From the NCBI GenBank assembly GCA_947095535.1, contig OX352772.1, positions 103,913,099 through 103,977,098 on the forward strand: 64,000 bases of DNA, given 5' to 3'. The position numbers were made by a program, and so were the translations under genes. Below the pieces are notes generated by a model. It saw nothing but the letters and a program-made list of their open reading frames with translations. It made no database searches and was not told the origin of the DNA. Position 1 is the first letter of the stretch, and the number at the start of each line of letters is the position of its first letter. Origin of the DNA: Poecilobothrus nobilitatus (taxonomy: Eukaryota > Arthropoda > Insecta > Diptera > Dolichopodidae). Below, in pieces: positions 11,789 to 23,225 of the stretch.

Positions 11789-13102
11789 ACTGGGCCGGTA
11801 GGTCTCCTTTTTACCGCAACCCAAACAAAATACGGTAGGTGGCTTTAGGCAATCGGTGAACCGGTGTCCTTCAACGTTACAGTTCTAGCACACCAAGGTC
11901 CGTGCAGGATCTCTGACTCGATTTGCAATAACTGAAATTTCATTGTCCGGTTCGTGGGCATTGATTATTTCGGAAATATGCCTGGAACCTGTCGTCAGAC
12001 TTGGTCGCGGATTTCTTCCAAGAGAAGCTTCTCACGCTCGCGGCATAAAACTCTAAGCTGTTCAATGCTGACCACATCAACAAGGACAGATCTTTACGGA
12101 TTTCACATTTTAGGTTCCGTTTTAATATTGGGAGAAGTTCCCTTCCTGAAAGCAGCGTATCATGCAGCTTATCAGACATTTGTAAAATTTCGTCATAGAA
12201 ATCATCAAAGGATTCACTGGCTTTCTGTTTTCTATCACGAATCTGATCTATGATGTCTTCGTCGGTGTGTTGATCCCAATATTGGATTCGCAGAGCTTCC
12301 GATAAGTCTCGCCAGTTAAACATCCGGCATCTTTTATGAAAGCGCCAGTACCACCCTGAAGCCTTACCGTCGAACAGCATATGGGCGTTATCGCAGATAG
12401 CTTCGAAGTTGCCAAACAAGGTTGATCGTGTAAGGGTTTCCACGCGGTAAATGCACGAGTCGACACTGAGCCCTCTACCTGTACCGTGGAATATTACATT
12501 CCAATTTTTTATGATATTGGAAATATTAGAGTCTTGGATGGCCCTTACGTTATGACTTCGGTCTGACTCACTGCTGCTTCGGGAACGATCTTCGGATTTA
12601 TCAAATAGTTGTCGTACAGGTCGGTTGGACCTAAGCCCCAGTGACCTCGAGACAACAGCAATAACATCGCCCAATGTCCGTGAAGGAGCTTGTAGCGATT
12701 GATAATTCTGACGAAGCTCTGCGAGCCCCGTTTGCAAAATAGTCAGGTCTTGACGTACAGTTTCTAAAATGTGTTCCTGGTTTTTTCTAAACAACTCCTG
12801 CATCATTTGTTGTAATGTAGTGATATCTACTTCGGAAGTGCTAAAAGTCGTGCCTATTTTCTTACTTTCCGGATCGGAGGGTATATTACGGGTACTCCGG
12901 CGGATATTGTTTATTGTACAAGTAATTTTACAATTTGGACAAATTTCTTTGGTGGCCAACCATTGTGATAAGCAATCGGTGTGAAAATGATGATTACATT
13001 TAGTGCCCACAATCGAATCGAGTGGGGCCAACACGTTTTGATACCACAGATACCACAATGCGTGTTGAAATCCACGATTCCACCACGCGCGATGTCATTC
13101 AT
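11789..13102 (-). pseudogene. Gypsy-A gag with N-terminal RING-H2 finger
   Basis: From the ATG at 13,102 the product begins with CGIC and continues in a second frame with KCNHHFHTDC and ICPNC: together C-x2-C, C-x-H-x2-H-x2-C, C-x2-C, a full RING-H2 ligand set. A Gln/Ser-rich linker follows, then a retrotransposon gag core (about 11,950-12,560; NWNVIFHGTGRG to the LSGRELL region), then two CCHC knuckles near 11,799-11,893. The frame shifts once in a 4-base A-run (plus 13,035-13,038). Knuckle 1 has an in-frame TAG; knuckle 2 has Thr where His is expected. A RING finger on gag is unusual; it may act as a ubiquitin ligase module or merely bind zinc. Confidence 0.85.
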
Positions 13103-15090
13103 TATGAAATACTATTTAATATTAAAGGACACAAAAAAAATTTTTTATTTTTTTTTTATTTTTAATATATAATAAAATTATAATACCCTAATCCTAATTA
13201 CGGCCAACGTCTCTGACAAAAATAATTGTATATCCAAAACTTGTGTTTAATTTAATTTAGAATTTTATCAATGACTAACAAAATGTGAAAATGACAAAAA
13301 AAAATAAAAATAAAAAAATCTACAGTGAAAGAAAAAAAAGTTATAAGAAAAAAACAAATAAGTTTAAAACTGAAAATTAAATAGTGGTAATAACAATTAG
13401 TGGAAAATTTTTTTTTTTTTTCTTTTTCGGTTTACTAGATTATTAATAAGTGGATTATAAATATTATTATTTTTTTTTCGAAGTTCTTAATTTTTTTTGT
13501 GATTTCCTTATAAGGTGTGTTTACGTATATATAACAAAAATGTATATTATACTAGATTTATGACTGCGTTTTTCTTTTTAATTTTTTTTTCTTTTTCAAA
13601 ATGTAAAATGAACAATTATTTGGCCGCGGCTGTGATTAAAAAAAATTCTTGCAATGATTTACGACTGCAGTAATCAATTTTATACATGTACATATGCAAA
13701 TACAAATTGTGTACAATAATCAGAAAAAAAACTGGTTCAGCTTCTTATTAATTATTTACGTTAATTTCGATATAATAATAGAAAATTGGTTTGATTTTCT
13801 TTTTAAATTCTAGATACCATGTGATTTAATTTTTTTTTTTTTAAATTCCTTATCTACTTTAAATTATACAATTATCGAAGAAAAAAAATTAGACATATAT
13901 ACATATAATAACGTTATATTAATCAAATATAGGTACTTAAAAATATTATGAATGAAAAGAAAATAATATATAAAAAAAACAATTGCAACACTAAGCGCAA
14001 ATGTATGCATACCCAAAATAAAAATTTTAAGTACAGAACATTTAAACAACTTTAAATCAATTACATAAAAATTAAAAAAAAAATCCAAAATTGATGATTC
14101 GAATATATTTTTTTTTTTTTTACCTTTATTTTTCTTTGTATTAACTTCTATAGTAGAGTCGAGCTGAGCATATTAGTTTTTAACGAATAACGGTGAATAA
14201 CGGAGCGTGTTCTTGCAAAATTTAGCTACCTGCTACTTATTTTGCTACCGTATACATAATCCTTGCCAAACCCTGAAAAATCAAGATTTAGCGAAACGAG
14301 AGCATTTAAAAAAAATTAACATGAGAAGTTTTAAAATTTAATAAAATAGTTAATGGTCGGCAGGAAACGGGGTCAAGTTCGAGCCGTTAAGGCTCACGGT
14401 GAATGCACTATCTTTCCTCAAATTAATTCCAGAAATAGTCGGTCAGATATTAGCAATTTATTTACCAATATAAGCATAGCAAAATGAAATTATTTATCAT
14501 TTCATTTGGCCTTTCGAAAACTAATTTCTGGTGAAAATTCTGAGTCATTTAACGACAGGAAGGTCTTCAAATGAATCAAGATGGCGGACAAGATTGTATA
14601 GTAGAATACACTATCTGTACTCAAAGCAATCTCGAAAATAGTGGTCAGATATTAGCAATTTATGTGCCAATATAATCATAGCAAAATGAAATTCTAGAAA
14701 ATTTTATTTGGCCTTTCCAAAACTAATTTCTGGCGGATATTCTGAGAATCCAGATGGTGGACATTAGATTAGATATTAGATGGAGAACATTACATAATAG
14801 GATTTGGGAGTTCTTCACTTGACAACATTCCGGAGTCCTTGTGAGGACTGGTTGTATCAGTCCTTGGTCAGTTTTCGAAACTTTTTTTTTTTTTTTAAAA
14901 ACTGCATGTCCTAAGAGCTGACTTACCAGTGTATTCCTTGGCAATGGAGCAATGAGAACAACCCATATCTTAGAAGAGAGAAACCCATATCTTAGTAGAG
15001 AGAAAAACAATTTTAAAATACAAAGTTAAAATTAATAAAAAAAAATTTAAAAAAATATAAAATTTCTAGAGATCATCAAGCTGGCTGATG
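13103..15090. other. Gypsy-A leader (5' UTR)
   Basis: About 2 kb of AT-rich, non-coding sequence between the primer site and gag. Its only structure is a pair of direct repeats at 14,406-14,745. I see no convincing small ORF. Confidence 0.6.
14406..14745. repeat. Direct repeat pair in Gypsy-A leader
   Basis: Two units of about 137 bp (14,406-14,545 and 14,610-14,745) both begin CACTATCT, share GGTCAGATATTAGCAATTTA, and end ATTCTGAG. The period is about 204 bp and divergence is moderate. The function is unknown; position downstream of the primer site would suit a packaging or enhancer region (inference). Confidence 0.7.
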
Positions 15091-15108
15091 GTCCCTGCTC
15101 GGGCGCCA
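15091..15108 (-). promoter_or_regulatory. Gypsy-A primer binding site, tRNA-Lys type
   Basis: Read on the minus strand, 2 bases inside the 5' LTR, the sequence is TGGCGCCCGAGCAGGGAC. It has the TGG start complementary to tRNA CCA and closely follows the well-known lysine-tRNA primer site pattern. It fixes the element's orientation. Confidence 0.88.
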
Positions 15109-16710
15109 TTTGTAATGGTTTATAAAAGTTGGAATGGTCCAAGACCCAATCGAGCGTGGCATGCCTGGCTGATATTCGGGTTATTACTCAGCTGGGAGAG
15201 TTCGAAGGAGAAATTCGCTCTTGGTCCATTACAAAAAAAAATGTGCATGCCAAGATAAACAACACCCCTGTCCAAACTATACTTAATCATGATTTTGGCT
15301 GGTTTAATTCATTACCGTTTCGGACCAATTATTCGAACTCCTTATTGCTATATTTTAAAAACTCATTTCCAAAATAAAAACAAAAAAAAATCAACAAAAA
15401 AAATATACATGAAGTTCTCTCCTTAAACTTAACTCTTTAATTTTTTTTTCTTTTATGGACAATTTGTTTTTCTTAATATAATAATAATTAAAAAAAAAAA
15501 TTTAATACTTTAGTTCCCTTTTTTTTTCATTTTGTTTATAATACAATTTTTTTTTTTTTTTAAAATGTTTCCAATTTATTTTCTTTATTTATTTTATAAT
15601 TTATTTTATTATTGTGGTTACTTAATATTATTTAAATAATTATTATTCTAAATTATTATGACAAAGTTAACATTTTTCAGATTTTTTTATTATTTCTTTT
15701 CTTTATACTGAACTTTTAAGAAAATATGTAAGAAGAGTTTTACAAATTTTTTAATTACGATTTTGATTTTGCTTTACTTTTTAATTTCTTTTAAAATAAA
15801 TTATTTCATTTATTAAATGTATTAAATTTATATCATACATAATATATACATTATTACTAGAATAATAATCCTAAAAGCTAAGAAAAAAAAATATATTTAA
15901 GAATAAAATTTTTTCTGCTCTTTTAATTTTTTTTCCTATTATTTTCTTTCTAGCTAGATAAATTATTACATAAATAATTATGTACTTAATACTAAATGTA
16001 TATTTCTGTGTAAATTTTTTTCCCTCTTTTTTTGTAATTTTCTTAATAATAATATTAATTGTAATGTTTGTTATATTATAATAGTATAAATTCATAATAA
16101 TATTAATTTAATTTTTTTTTGTTTTTATTTTTAATTTTGGAAATTCAAAACATTATTCAATCAATCATTAAAGTTTTCATCAATCAGGAATCACAGCAAA
16201 ACAAAATAACATTAATATAATATAAAAGTAGTATTTACACGTTTCACACACAAAATACAAAATTTAAAATTCAATCCAATTTTTTTTTATACGAGTATTA
16301 ACTGAAAACTTTTTTCGTTTTTCTTTTTTTTTTTGTTTAAGATATTATTCTATTTAGTTATTTAGAATTTTATAAGTTTAATTTTATATATATTTTCTTT
16401 CGTTTTTTTTTGTAAGTTTTTAAATTGTTTAATAATAAGAAATCTATTCGGCAAATGCTTAAATTTTTTTTAACAATACTGAGATCAATATACACAATTC
16501 GTAAATTCCTAAGATTTGAAGAAAAACAAAAACATAATAATGTTAATTTTTTTTTTTTTTTTTATTAGCTTTCAATTTTAATATAACTTATGTTTATTAA
16601 TTTAATTAAACGTTTATTAATTTTACAAAAAAAAGATTATTAAATTATAATTTCAATTAAATTTTTTTTCATATTTTATATTAATTTTTTTTTTTTTTAT
16701 ATCTTGTATA

Positions 16711-17178
16711 CAGGGTGTCCGGAACTCAAGTACGCGCACTGCACTCAGTGATTGGGGGCATTAAAACAAAAAAAATATTGTACTGGAGGGGGGGGGGGTG
16801 TATTGTGGACCCTTTTCGAGATATGAGGGATTAAAGATTTTTTAGAGACTTTTCATAAAAAAATCTATAACTTTTGAACGGCTTACTGTAGAGATAAAAA
16901 AAAATACATTTTGTAGAGTAAATTGTCAGCTGTAATTGTTGTATACTGATGATCCACATATACCCAACAAAGTTATGAAGGTTCAAAATGATTTAAAGTG
17001 AAAAAATTATGTTTCAAACTCAATTTTCTTTTGAAACACCCAGATTTGCGGTACTTTTTATAGCATATTTCGAGACAGCTTTTCAAGCCCTATAATTAGT
17101 ACCCAATAACTTTTTCTCTATCTCTAACCATTTTTGAGATATGAAGAATAGTGAAGATATGAAGAAAAGTGTGTTATT
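16711..17178. repeat. rosa left long TIR
   Basis: Begins CAGGGTGTCCGGAACTCAAG; its reverse complement is found at 18,640-19,099 with few differences. The arm includes a small local duplication (GAAGATATGAAGAA region) missing from the right arm. A G-homopolymer of about 10 is near 16,790. Confidence 0.88.
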
Positions 17179-17284
17179 AAAAAAAACACCTGCACATTCG
17201 ATAAAATTTTAAATTATTGATAATCTAGTATTGTAATTTAATTTTATACCCAATTTTATCTATTAAAAATACAATTAAATAATA

Positions 17285-18359
17285 ATGTCAAATTTTTGTT
17301 CAAATGAGTATGTAGATATGATTTTTATTTACGGACAGTGTAATGGAAATGCGTATCAAACCCGTGAAGTTTACAGTCAAAGATTTCCAAGTCGTCGACT
17401 TGCAAATCCTCGTACATTTGAACAAGCTTTGTCAAGACTAAGGGCAACTGGAAGTGTATTGCATCGAAGACGGGAAGTAATAAGGGAAAATCAAACAGAA
17501 ATAATTGATGAAGATTGAACGCGTTATACCATTAGTTCTTACTAACCCAGGAATTACCACACGCAGAATTTCAGCGATCACTGGACTTGCAAAAACAACA
17601 ATATGGGGAATTTTAAAAAAAGAAAAATTACATCCTTACCACTTTAATCCAGTTCAAGAAATTTTTCCAGAAGATTTTATTAGAAGGTATCGGTTTTGTG
17701 CTTGGCTGCAAGAGAAAGATATTGAGCAATCAAGTTTTCTCTGACGAATATTGTGGACAGACGAGTCCCAGTTCACGAAGGATGGTTGTTTTAATTATCA
17801 CAATGAACACTATTGGGCTGAAGATAATCCGTTCATCACAAGAAGAGGATCTTCACAGCATAAATTTTCTGTAAATTTATGGGCAGGAATTCTAGGAAAT
17901 AAACTTATTGGACCATTTATGTTTGACTCAACTTTAAATGGTACTTTGTACCAAAATTTTCTAGCTAATCAACTACCTGGACTACTAGAAGATATTCCTT
18001 TGGCAACAAGAAGATTTATGTTTTTCCAACATGATGGAGCTCCTCCACATTATTCTAGAAATGTGAAAGAATGGTTGGCCCAACATTATCCTAATAGATG
18101 GATAGGAAGAAATGGACCAATAAAGTGGCCAGCTAGATCACCAGATCTAACTCCTTTAGATTTTTTTCTCTGGGGACGGATGAAGTCAATAGTTTATTCT
18201 TCACAATTATCATCGAGAGAAGAATTAATAGAGAGAATAAACGAAACTGCTCAGATTTTGAAACAAGAGCTAGAAAACATAGACTTAATTCACAGTTTGA
18301 AAAGAAGAATTATGTATTGCATACATAATGACGGAAATCATTTTGAGCGGTTCCTTTAA
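17285..18359 (+). pseudogene. rosa-like transposase
   Basis: An N-terminal helix-turn-helix segment (17,285-17,518; NAYQTREVYSQRFPSRR, DUF4817-like) and a second HTH (17,505-17,744; ITTRRISAITGLAKTTIWGI) bind the TIRs. The DDE domain (17,751-18,359) has WTDESQF (D1), FFQHDGAPPHY (D2) and SPDLTPLDFFLWG (D3). D2 and D3 are separated by 41 residues. There are only two lesions: a frameshift near 17,505-17,518 and an in-frame TGA at 17,742-17,744. The catalytic residues are intact. The family cuts and pastes at TA dinucleotides. Confidence 0.92.
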
Positions 18360-18639
18360 ATTTTTATTTTCAAATTAGATTATACTTTGTTATTTTATTA
18401 TTAATATTGAAAAAAGTTTTTGTTATTGCATTTCCTTATCTTTATTTGTTTTCATTACATAGAATATTTATCAATATTTTTAATACTTTATAGGTATAAA
18501 TTGCAGCCCAAAAAACCGGTTTTCATTTAAAAGAATTAATTTAGAAGAAACCCTTTAATTCTAAATTTCTTATAAAATATTAATCAAAAATAAATAGATA
18601 AAAAAAAATTTCATAATTTTTCTGTTTGAACCGATTGAA

Positions 18640-19099
18640 AATAACACACTTTTCTATTCTTCATATCTCAAAAATGGTTAGAGATAGAGAAAAAGTTATT
18701 GGGTACTAATTATAGGGCTTGAAAAGCTGTCTCGAAATATGCTATAAAAAGTACCCCAAATACCGGGTGTTTCAAAAGAAAATTGAGTTTGAAACATAAT
18801 TTTTCCATTTTAAATCATTTTGAACCTTCATAACTTTGTAAGTGTTGGGTATATGTGGATCATCAGTATACAACAATTACAGCTAACAATTTACTCTACA
18901 AAATGTATTTTTTTTTATCTCTCTACAGTAAGCCGTTCAAAAGTTATAGATTTTTTTATGAAAAGTCTCTAAAAAATCTTTAATCCCTCATATCTCGAAA
19001 AGGGTCCACAATAGACCCCCCCTCCAGTACAATTTTTTTTTTGTTTTAATGCCCCCAATCACTGAAAGCAGTGCGCGTACTTGAGTCACGGACACCCTG
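18640..19099. repeat. rosa right long TIR
   Basis: Inverted copy of 16,711-17,178, ending GGACACCCTG followed by TA. A stretch of about 280 bp between the transposase stop and this arm is non-coding. Confidence 0.88.
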
Positions 19100-19517
19100 T
19101 ATATATATAGCATATAATTTTATTTTTTTGAATGTATTAAAAAAAAATTTTTTTTTTTCCAATATTTTTGTAAATGGAGTTATTTAAAGACATAATGGAA
19201 ATTGAAAGTTATTTTCACATTTATAAGAAAAAGCTGGTTAAAGTTTTTTTTTTTTCTTTACAATTTATACACTTTAAATTTTCATTTAAATTTTTTTTGA
19301 TTAAATTCAAAATTTCTTTAATTTGAGAGAAGAATATGTTAATTAATTAATTAGATTTAAAAAAAATTAAGATTTAATTAGATTTAAAAAAAATTAAAAT
19401 TTAATTAGATTTAAAAAAAATATATAAAAAAAATTTTCTAATATTTTTTTTCCTCCTTCCTCGACGATGGCTGGAAGCCCCCCAACCCAATTAAAACCAT
19501 GGATACTGGACATTACA

Positions 19518-19741
19518 ACTTTAAAAAAATTATGGCTTAGAATATACTATCATATAATTTTTTTAATTAAAGATTTAGTTTTTGAGCTTCTTTTTAGCAT
19601 ATTATCAAAAAAATTTAAATTTTATTATAAAATAAATTAATTATTATATTTTAATTCGTGAAAAAAATCACATATTACCTTTTTATAATTGGAATGTAAT
19701 AAATTGGTATAGTATTGGTATTACATTAAAACGTATTACTA
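19518..19741. other. AT-rich spacer after Gypsy-A
   Basis: Begins with the right copy of the ACTT target duplication of Gypsy-A. No coding potential or repeat noticed in the remainder. Confidence 0.6.
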
Positions 19742-20328
19742 TTAGACAAACTCAATAAATGCATATATATTAAATATCAGTGGCGGATCGTGGTGTGAAA
19801 TTTTGGGTGGGCAAACTTTAGTAGTACAGCTGTAATGAAAAAAAAATGTGTAGGTTTTTTCTTCACCCTTAGGTACTACACCCAAAGCGTTAACTAGAAA
19901 TAAATAAAATAAATCGATAAATTTATCATTGAAATTCGGAGTTTTTAAAATAAATTCTTTTTCTATTGGTAGAACTGCTAATGAATTTAAACGATTTTGT
20001 CCCATTACACTTGATGTATACGTTTTTATATGTTTAAGTGTACACTTGTTATAGGAGTAGCTAAAACTATTTCAATCAATTTTTTGGCCTGATCAAACTC
20101 TAAGTTGTTATCTAATATAAATTTATGTAAATCTGAAACGGAAATTAATTTTTGAAACAATTCATTGTTATATATATATATAATAAGTAGTTCGCATTTT
20201 AAAAGTTCAAAATTTAGAAATGTGTAATAATTAACTACAATTTTAACATTTGCAGAAGGGAAATTGCTGTTGTAATCAAGAAAATTTTTTTTCATTACTC
20301 TATTATAAATTATAATATGCGCATACAT
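19742..20328 (-). pseudogene. hAT-C transposase C-terminal fragment
   Basis: The upstream piece (20,026-20,328) contains FDQAKKLIEIVLATPITSV and the downstream piece (19,742-20,005) contains MGQNRLNSLAVLPIEKEFI, the two halves of the hAT dimerisation region. The SERSFS-type core expected between them is damaged and two in-frame stops occur near 20,006-20,040. A hAT-like terminus CAGTGGCGGATCG starts at 19,778 and is crossed by the last codons. No N-terminal DDE part is readable. It is old and dead. Confidence 0.75.
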
Positions 20329-21096
20329 ACTATGTAATATGTATATATTTCATATTAATTATCTCCTAAGATTTCTAAGGATGTAAGAAGCACGTGTGTG
20401 CGTGTTTTACATTACAAATTTAATTTCTTAATGTTTGACCTATTGAGAATATTAATTTGAATGTTAATATGGAATATTTTGTTTTGAAATAGGTAAACTT
20501 TTTTTGTTTTTAAAAAAGTGGGTTATAAAAGTTACGGTAGCTAAATCCTATAAGCGTATAAAAAATAAGTAATATTCCCTACTATTCAAATATATTATTA
20601 AAAAAAAAAATTTCCTTTCAGGAAATTGTTCAGGAGAGGGTTTCAAAGTCCTTTTGTCTATAAAAAAAAAACAAAGAAGTGTACCAAAGCCTATTATTCT
20701 TAAACGATAATAGTCATTAAATAAAAAAATTACATTATTATATAATTAATTTTATTAGTAATCTAATAAAATTTAAATCCTTTCAATTGAAATTGTAGTT
20801 TTTAAGATAAAGGTTTTTTAGTAAAAGTCTTTCCCATCTATTAGAAAAGAGAATATTAAATTGTTTTAAGGTGGGCAAATCGAAATGTGCCCAACTTGAT
20901 GCATAAAACTAATACATACTCAAAATTTCTTTTTCAAAATCAATGTATTTTTAATATCTAAGTTGGACAATTTGAAATCTGCCCACCTTGCATATAAAAA
21001 AAAATGCTTATGAAAATTTTTTTTTTTTTATGAAATAAATGTTTTTGAAGTATGCGTATTGTGTAATAAATTATATTTGGAATGTAAATTTGAAAG
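20329..21096. other. Non-coding flank of the BEL provirus
   Basis: AT-rich. Contains one imperfect inverted repeat (listed separately). It probably belongs to the hAT-C remnant or its flank; before the BEL insertion it was continuous with sequence now starting at 54,181. Confidence 0.5.
20868..20989. repeat. 122-bp inverted repeat
   Basis: Left arm AAGGTGGGCA...GCCCAACTTGAT and right arm ...AAGTTGGACA...TGCCCACCTT are imperfect inversions about 33 bp long around a 55-bp spacer. Could be a tiny MITE or a subterminal region of the hAT-C remnant. Confidence 0.6.
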
Positions 21097-21495
21097 TGTT
21101 TTGTTTGTTGATAAACTATTTATTTTGTTCTGTTTAATTGTTATAAATTTACATCTTTATATATAAATTAAATATGTACTAAAATCAGCATTAATTACAC
21201 CTTGAATATCGTTACAAATTTAGTACAATTATTTTTCGTATTATAAACTTGAAATATTTTTATACCGACCTACATTACTTTAAATCTACATTAAAATTTT
21301 AATAACAACAACAGTTTACATTACATACATTTGATATAACAAAAGTTAATTTACTTACTGTATTTCATTCAAACATTTAATTTTCAGCGTCAGCGAAAAC
21401 CATTGCATAACGTTTAATTGTTAAAGAAATTTTACATATTACTAAAAATTGTAAATTTTAAATCGTAACTTAAATTGACTAAAGTATTCTGAACA
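21097..21495 (-). repeat. BEL 3' LTR (399 bp)
   Basis: Plus strand begins TGTTTTGTTTGTTGATAAAC and ends ATTCTGAACA. It is an intact reference for the split LTR at 43,357 and 53,855-54,180. TG...CA ends are present on both strands. Confidence 0.9.
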
Positions 21496-21498
21496 TTC

Positions 21499-22519
21499 CG
21501 CCAAGAATCTATAAAACCGTAATTTGACTTGCTGATGGTATAGGTTCTTCCGGTAACGGAATAAGATTATATGAAGTAAATATTTTTGAATCGACTAAAG
21601 GTATGCTGAATTCAATTATTAGCCTTTTTCCTGATAATGCCGCTTTGCTATTCAAGATGGCGAATATATCATGTAAGAAATTTGGATTTGTCTCTTTAAT
21701 TCTCTTTAATGAGAAGTTGTGTTCCATAGGGTATGTTTTTGCTTATTAAATTAAGTTGATGAATTAATTCGGTGGATGTTAAAAATAAATAATGTTTTTG
21801 AGTTTTGCATTAATATAAGATGCTATAAGTTCATCTTGAATTTCCTTGTATCTTTTCATAGCTATTAAGTAATGTAACATTAAACTCAGTATTCCTATCT
21901 CCTTCTGTTCCATTTTATGCAATTGGTTCAGTTGTTCCTCTAATGTTTTAGATTGATTTTGAATCAGAGAATCCTTTAATTTCATCAATTTAAGAGTTGA
22001 ATTGATTGTTGATGTTTGATTTTTCAATAACGAATATATTTGTTGATCATTTTCCCTTAATGCTGATATTTGAAGATCATATTTCTGAGCGTCTTCTTGA
22101 GCGAGTATACCAAATAAACCATTTGCAATCTTTCCCACAATGTTTAAAACTCCTCTTGCTTTTCTTTGGTGATATGCATGATTTATAAACAGAATTTCAT
22201 TGTTTTGTTGAAGACGAAGAAATTGACTAGAAAGATGATTTACATGAGCCAGACAAAATGTAAAATTTTTTATTAAATGGTCTGCACACATTGTTTCTAA
22301 ATTTTTAATGCCTTTATCAATTTCGTTCAGTTCCCACCAGTATGTTTCTAAATCGTAATACAAAAGAATTTCCCACTTTGAGCTAACCAACTTAATTTTG
22401 CCATTGTTTTCAAAATACATGCCGGGTTTGCCGTTAAATTGTGTGATGTTTACATCTTGTCCGAAAATTAAGCTGAATGATGATAACAAGAAAAAAGTTG
22501 TTGTCCATAAATTTACATT
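21499..22519 (-). pseudogene. BEL envelope-like glycoprotein (F-type)
   Basis: Continuous in frame with the integrase C-terminus at 22,963-22,520, so its own start would need splicing or an internal ATG. It opens with a signal-peptide-like hydrophobic run (residues about 149-169 of the 394-codon frame). A basic RKAR site (267-270) precedes a Gly/Ile-rich fusion-peptide-like segment (271-287) and a long heptad-rich helix. The frame stops at 21,779 and resumes in another frame at 21,509-21,727 without a clear membrane anchor. The layout resembles baculovirus F-like envelopes known in some insect BEL/Pao elements. Decayed; no evidence of activity. Confidence 0.72.
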
Positions 22520-23217
22520 GACCTTAGAAGATGTTTGAGATTTATTGATAACAATCTTACTTGTATCATCATGTGGTTCATCATTTGGTAGTGGGCATAT
22601 TTTAGTTATATTTCTCTGTGTAATGCCTTTGTTCGTTTTTATTGAAACTACCCTTACAATACCGTCTTCTCCTAGATGTATTTCCACAATTCTTCCTAAT
22701 GACCATTTGTTTGATGAAAATCTTTCGCCCTTTATAAGAACTAATTGATCTAGTTTTATGTTCTCCTTTGATTGTTTCCATTTATTTCGTTCCTGTAATG
22801 AACTTATGTACTCCTTAGTCCAACGCTCCCAAAAGGAATTTTTTAGTTGTTGTAATAATTTCCATTTCCCTCCTTGTAACCCAAGTGTTTCAGGAGCAGC
22901 ATGCAAATGTTGGCCTATAAGGAAATGCCCTGGTGTAAGTGCTTCTAAATCATTACAATCCATTTACATTAACCATTTCTTCATATGTCAGGAGTTGTTC
23001 ACCTAAAACGTTTTTGAGAAGCCGTTTTGTTGAATTAATGCCAGCCTCCCATAGTCCACCAAAATGGGGACTTCCAGGTGGAACAAAATGCCAATTAATT
23101 TTTTCATTTGCAAGTACATCTCTTGAATTAAGATATGTTTTCTTTAGAATATTATTAACACCAACGAAGTTTGTTCCTTGATCTGAGGAAATGTCTGTAC
23201 ATAATCACCTGGCAATG
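22520..23217 (-). pseudogene. BEL integrase, second half
   Basis: Contains the second Asp (SSDQGTNFVG, about 23,165-23,195), the catalytic Glu in FGGLWEAG (about 23,050) and the C-terminal domain with LEALTPGHFLIG and SFWERWTKEYI (DUF5641-like). A gap near 22,965-22,990 has lost about 20 codons with a frame change, and a TGA lies near 23,205. It is the direct continuation of the first half at 31,286 across LINE-B. Confidence 0.85.
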
Positions 23218-23225
23218 AAACGGCA

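Larger units (their letters stand above)
16711..19099 (+). mobile_element. rosa-like mariner (DD41D) DNA transposon
   Basis: Ends CAGGGTGTCC and GGACACCCTG with TA on both outer sides, inserted in a TA microsatellite of the Gypsy-A LTR. The other LTR supplies the empty site (about 7,688-7,707). Inverted repeats extend far beyond the ends (about 0.46 kb). The single gene inside is a Tc1/mariner-type transposase with 41 residues between the second and third catalytic Asp, the signature of the rosa group. It is younger than Gypsy-A by nesting. Confidence 0.92.
5747..19517 (-). mobile_element. Gypsy-A, Ty3/Gypsy LTR retrotransposon with target duplication
   Basis: Two LTRs starting TGTAATG and ending CATTACA flank a minus-strand gag-protease-RT-RNase H-integrase order, which is Ty3/Gypsy. 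The 4-bp ACTT occurs just outside both ends (5,743-5,746 and 19,518-19,521), an exact target site duplication. A tRNA-Lys-type primer site lies next to the 5' LTR. No polypurine tract abuts the 3' LTR. No envelope gene is present. All coding blocks carry lesions, and a DNA transposon sits in the 5' LTR, so it is dead. Confidence 0.92.
15111..19517 (-). repeat. Gypsy-A 5' LTR, interrupted by rosa element
   Basis: Same TGTAATG...CATTACA ends as the 3' LTR. Without the 2,389-bp mariner and its duplicated TA it would be about 2.0 kb, about 660 bp shorter than the other LTR because of two deletions. The junction at plus 19,471 joins sequences that are 306 bp apart in the other LTR. Confidence 0.9.

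Noticed and set aside
13864..14088. Small hydrophobic frame in the Gypsy-A leader
   Set aside because: An AT-rich chance frame (Phe, Ile, Tyr, Leu) with no similarity to gag or env.
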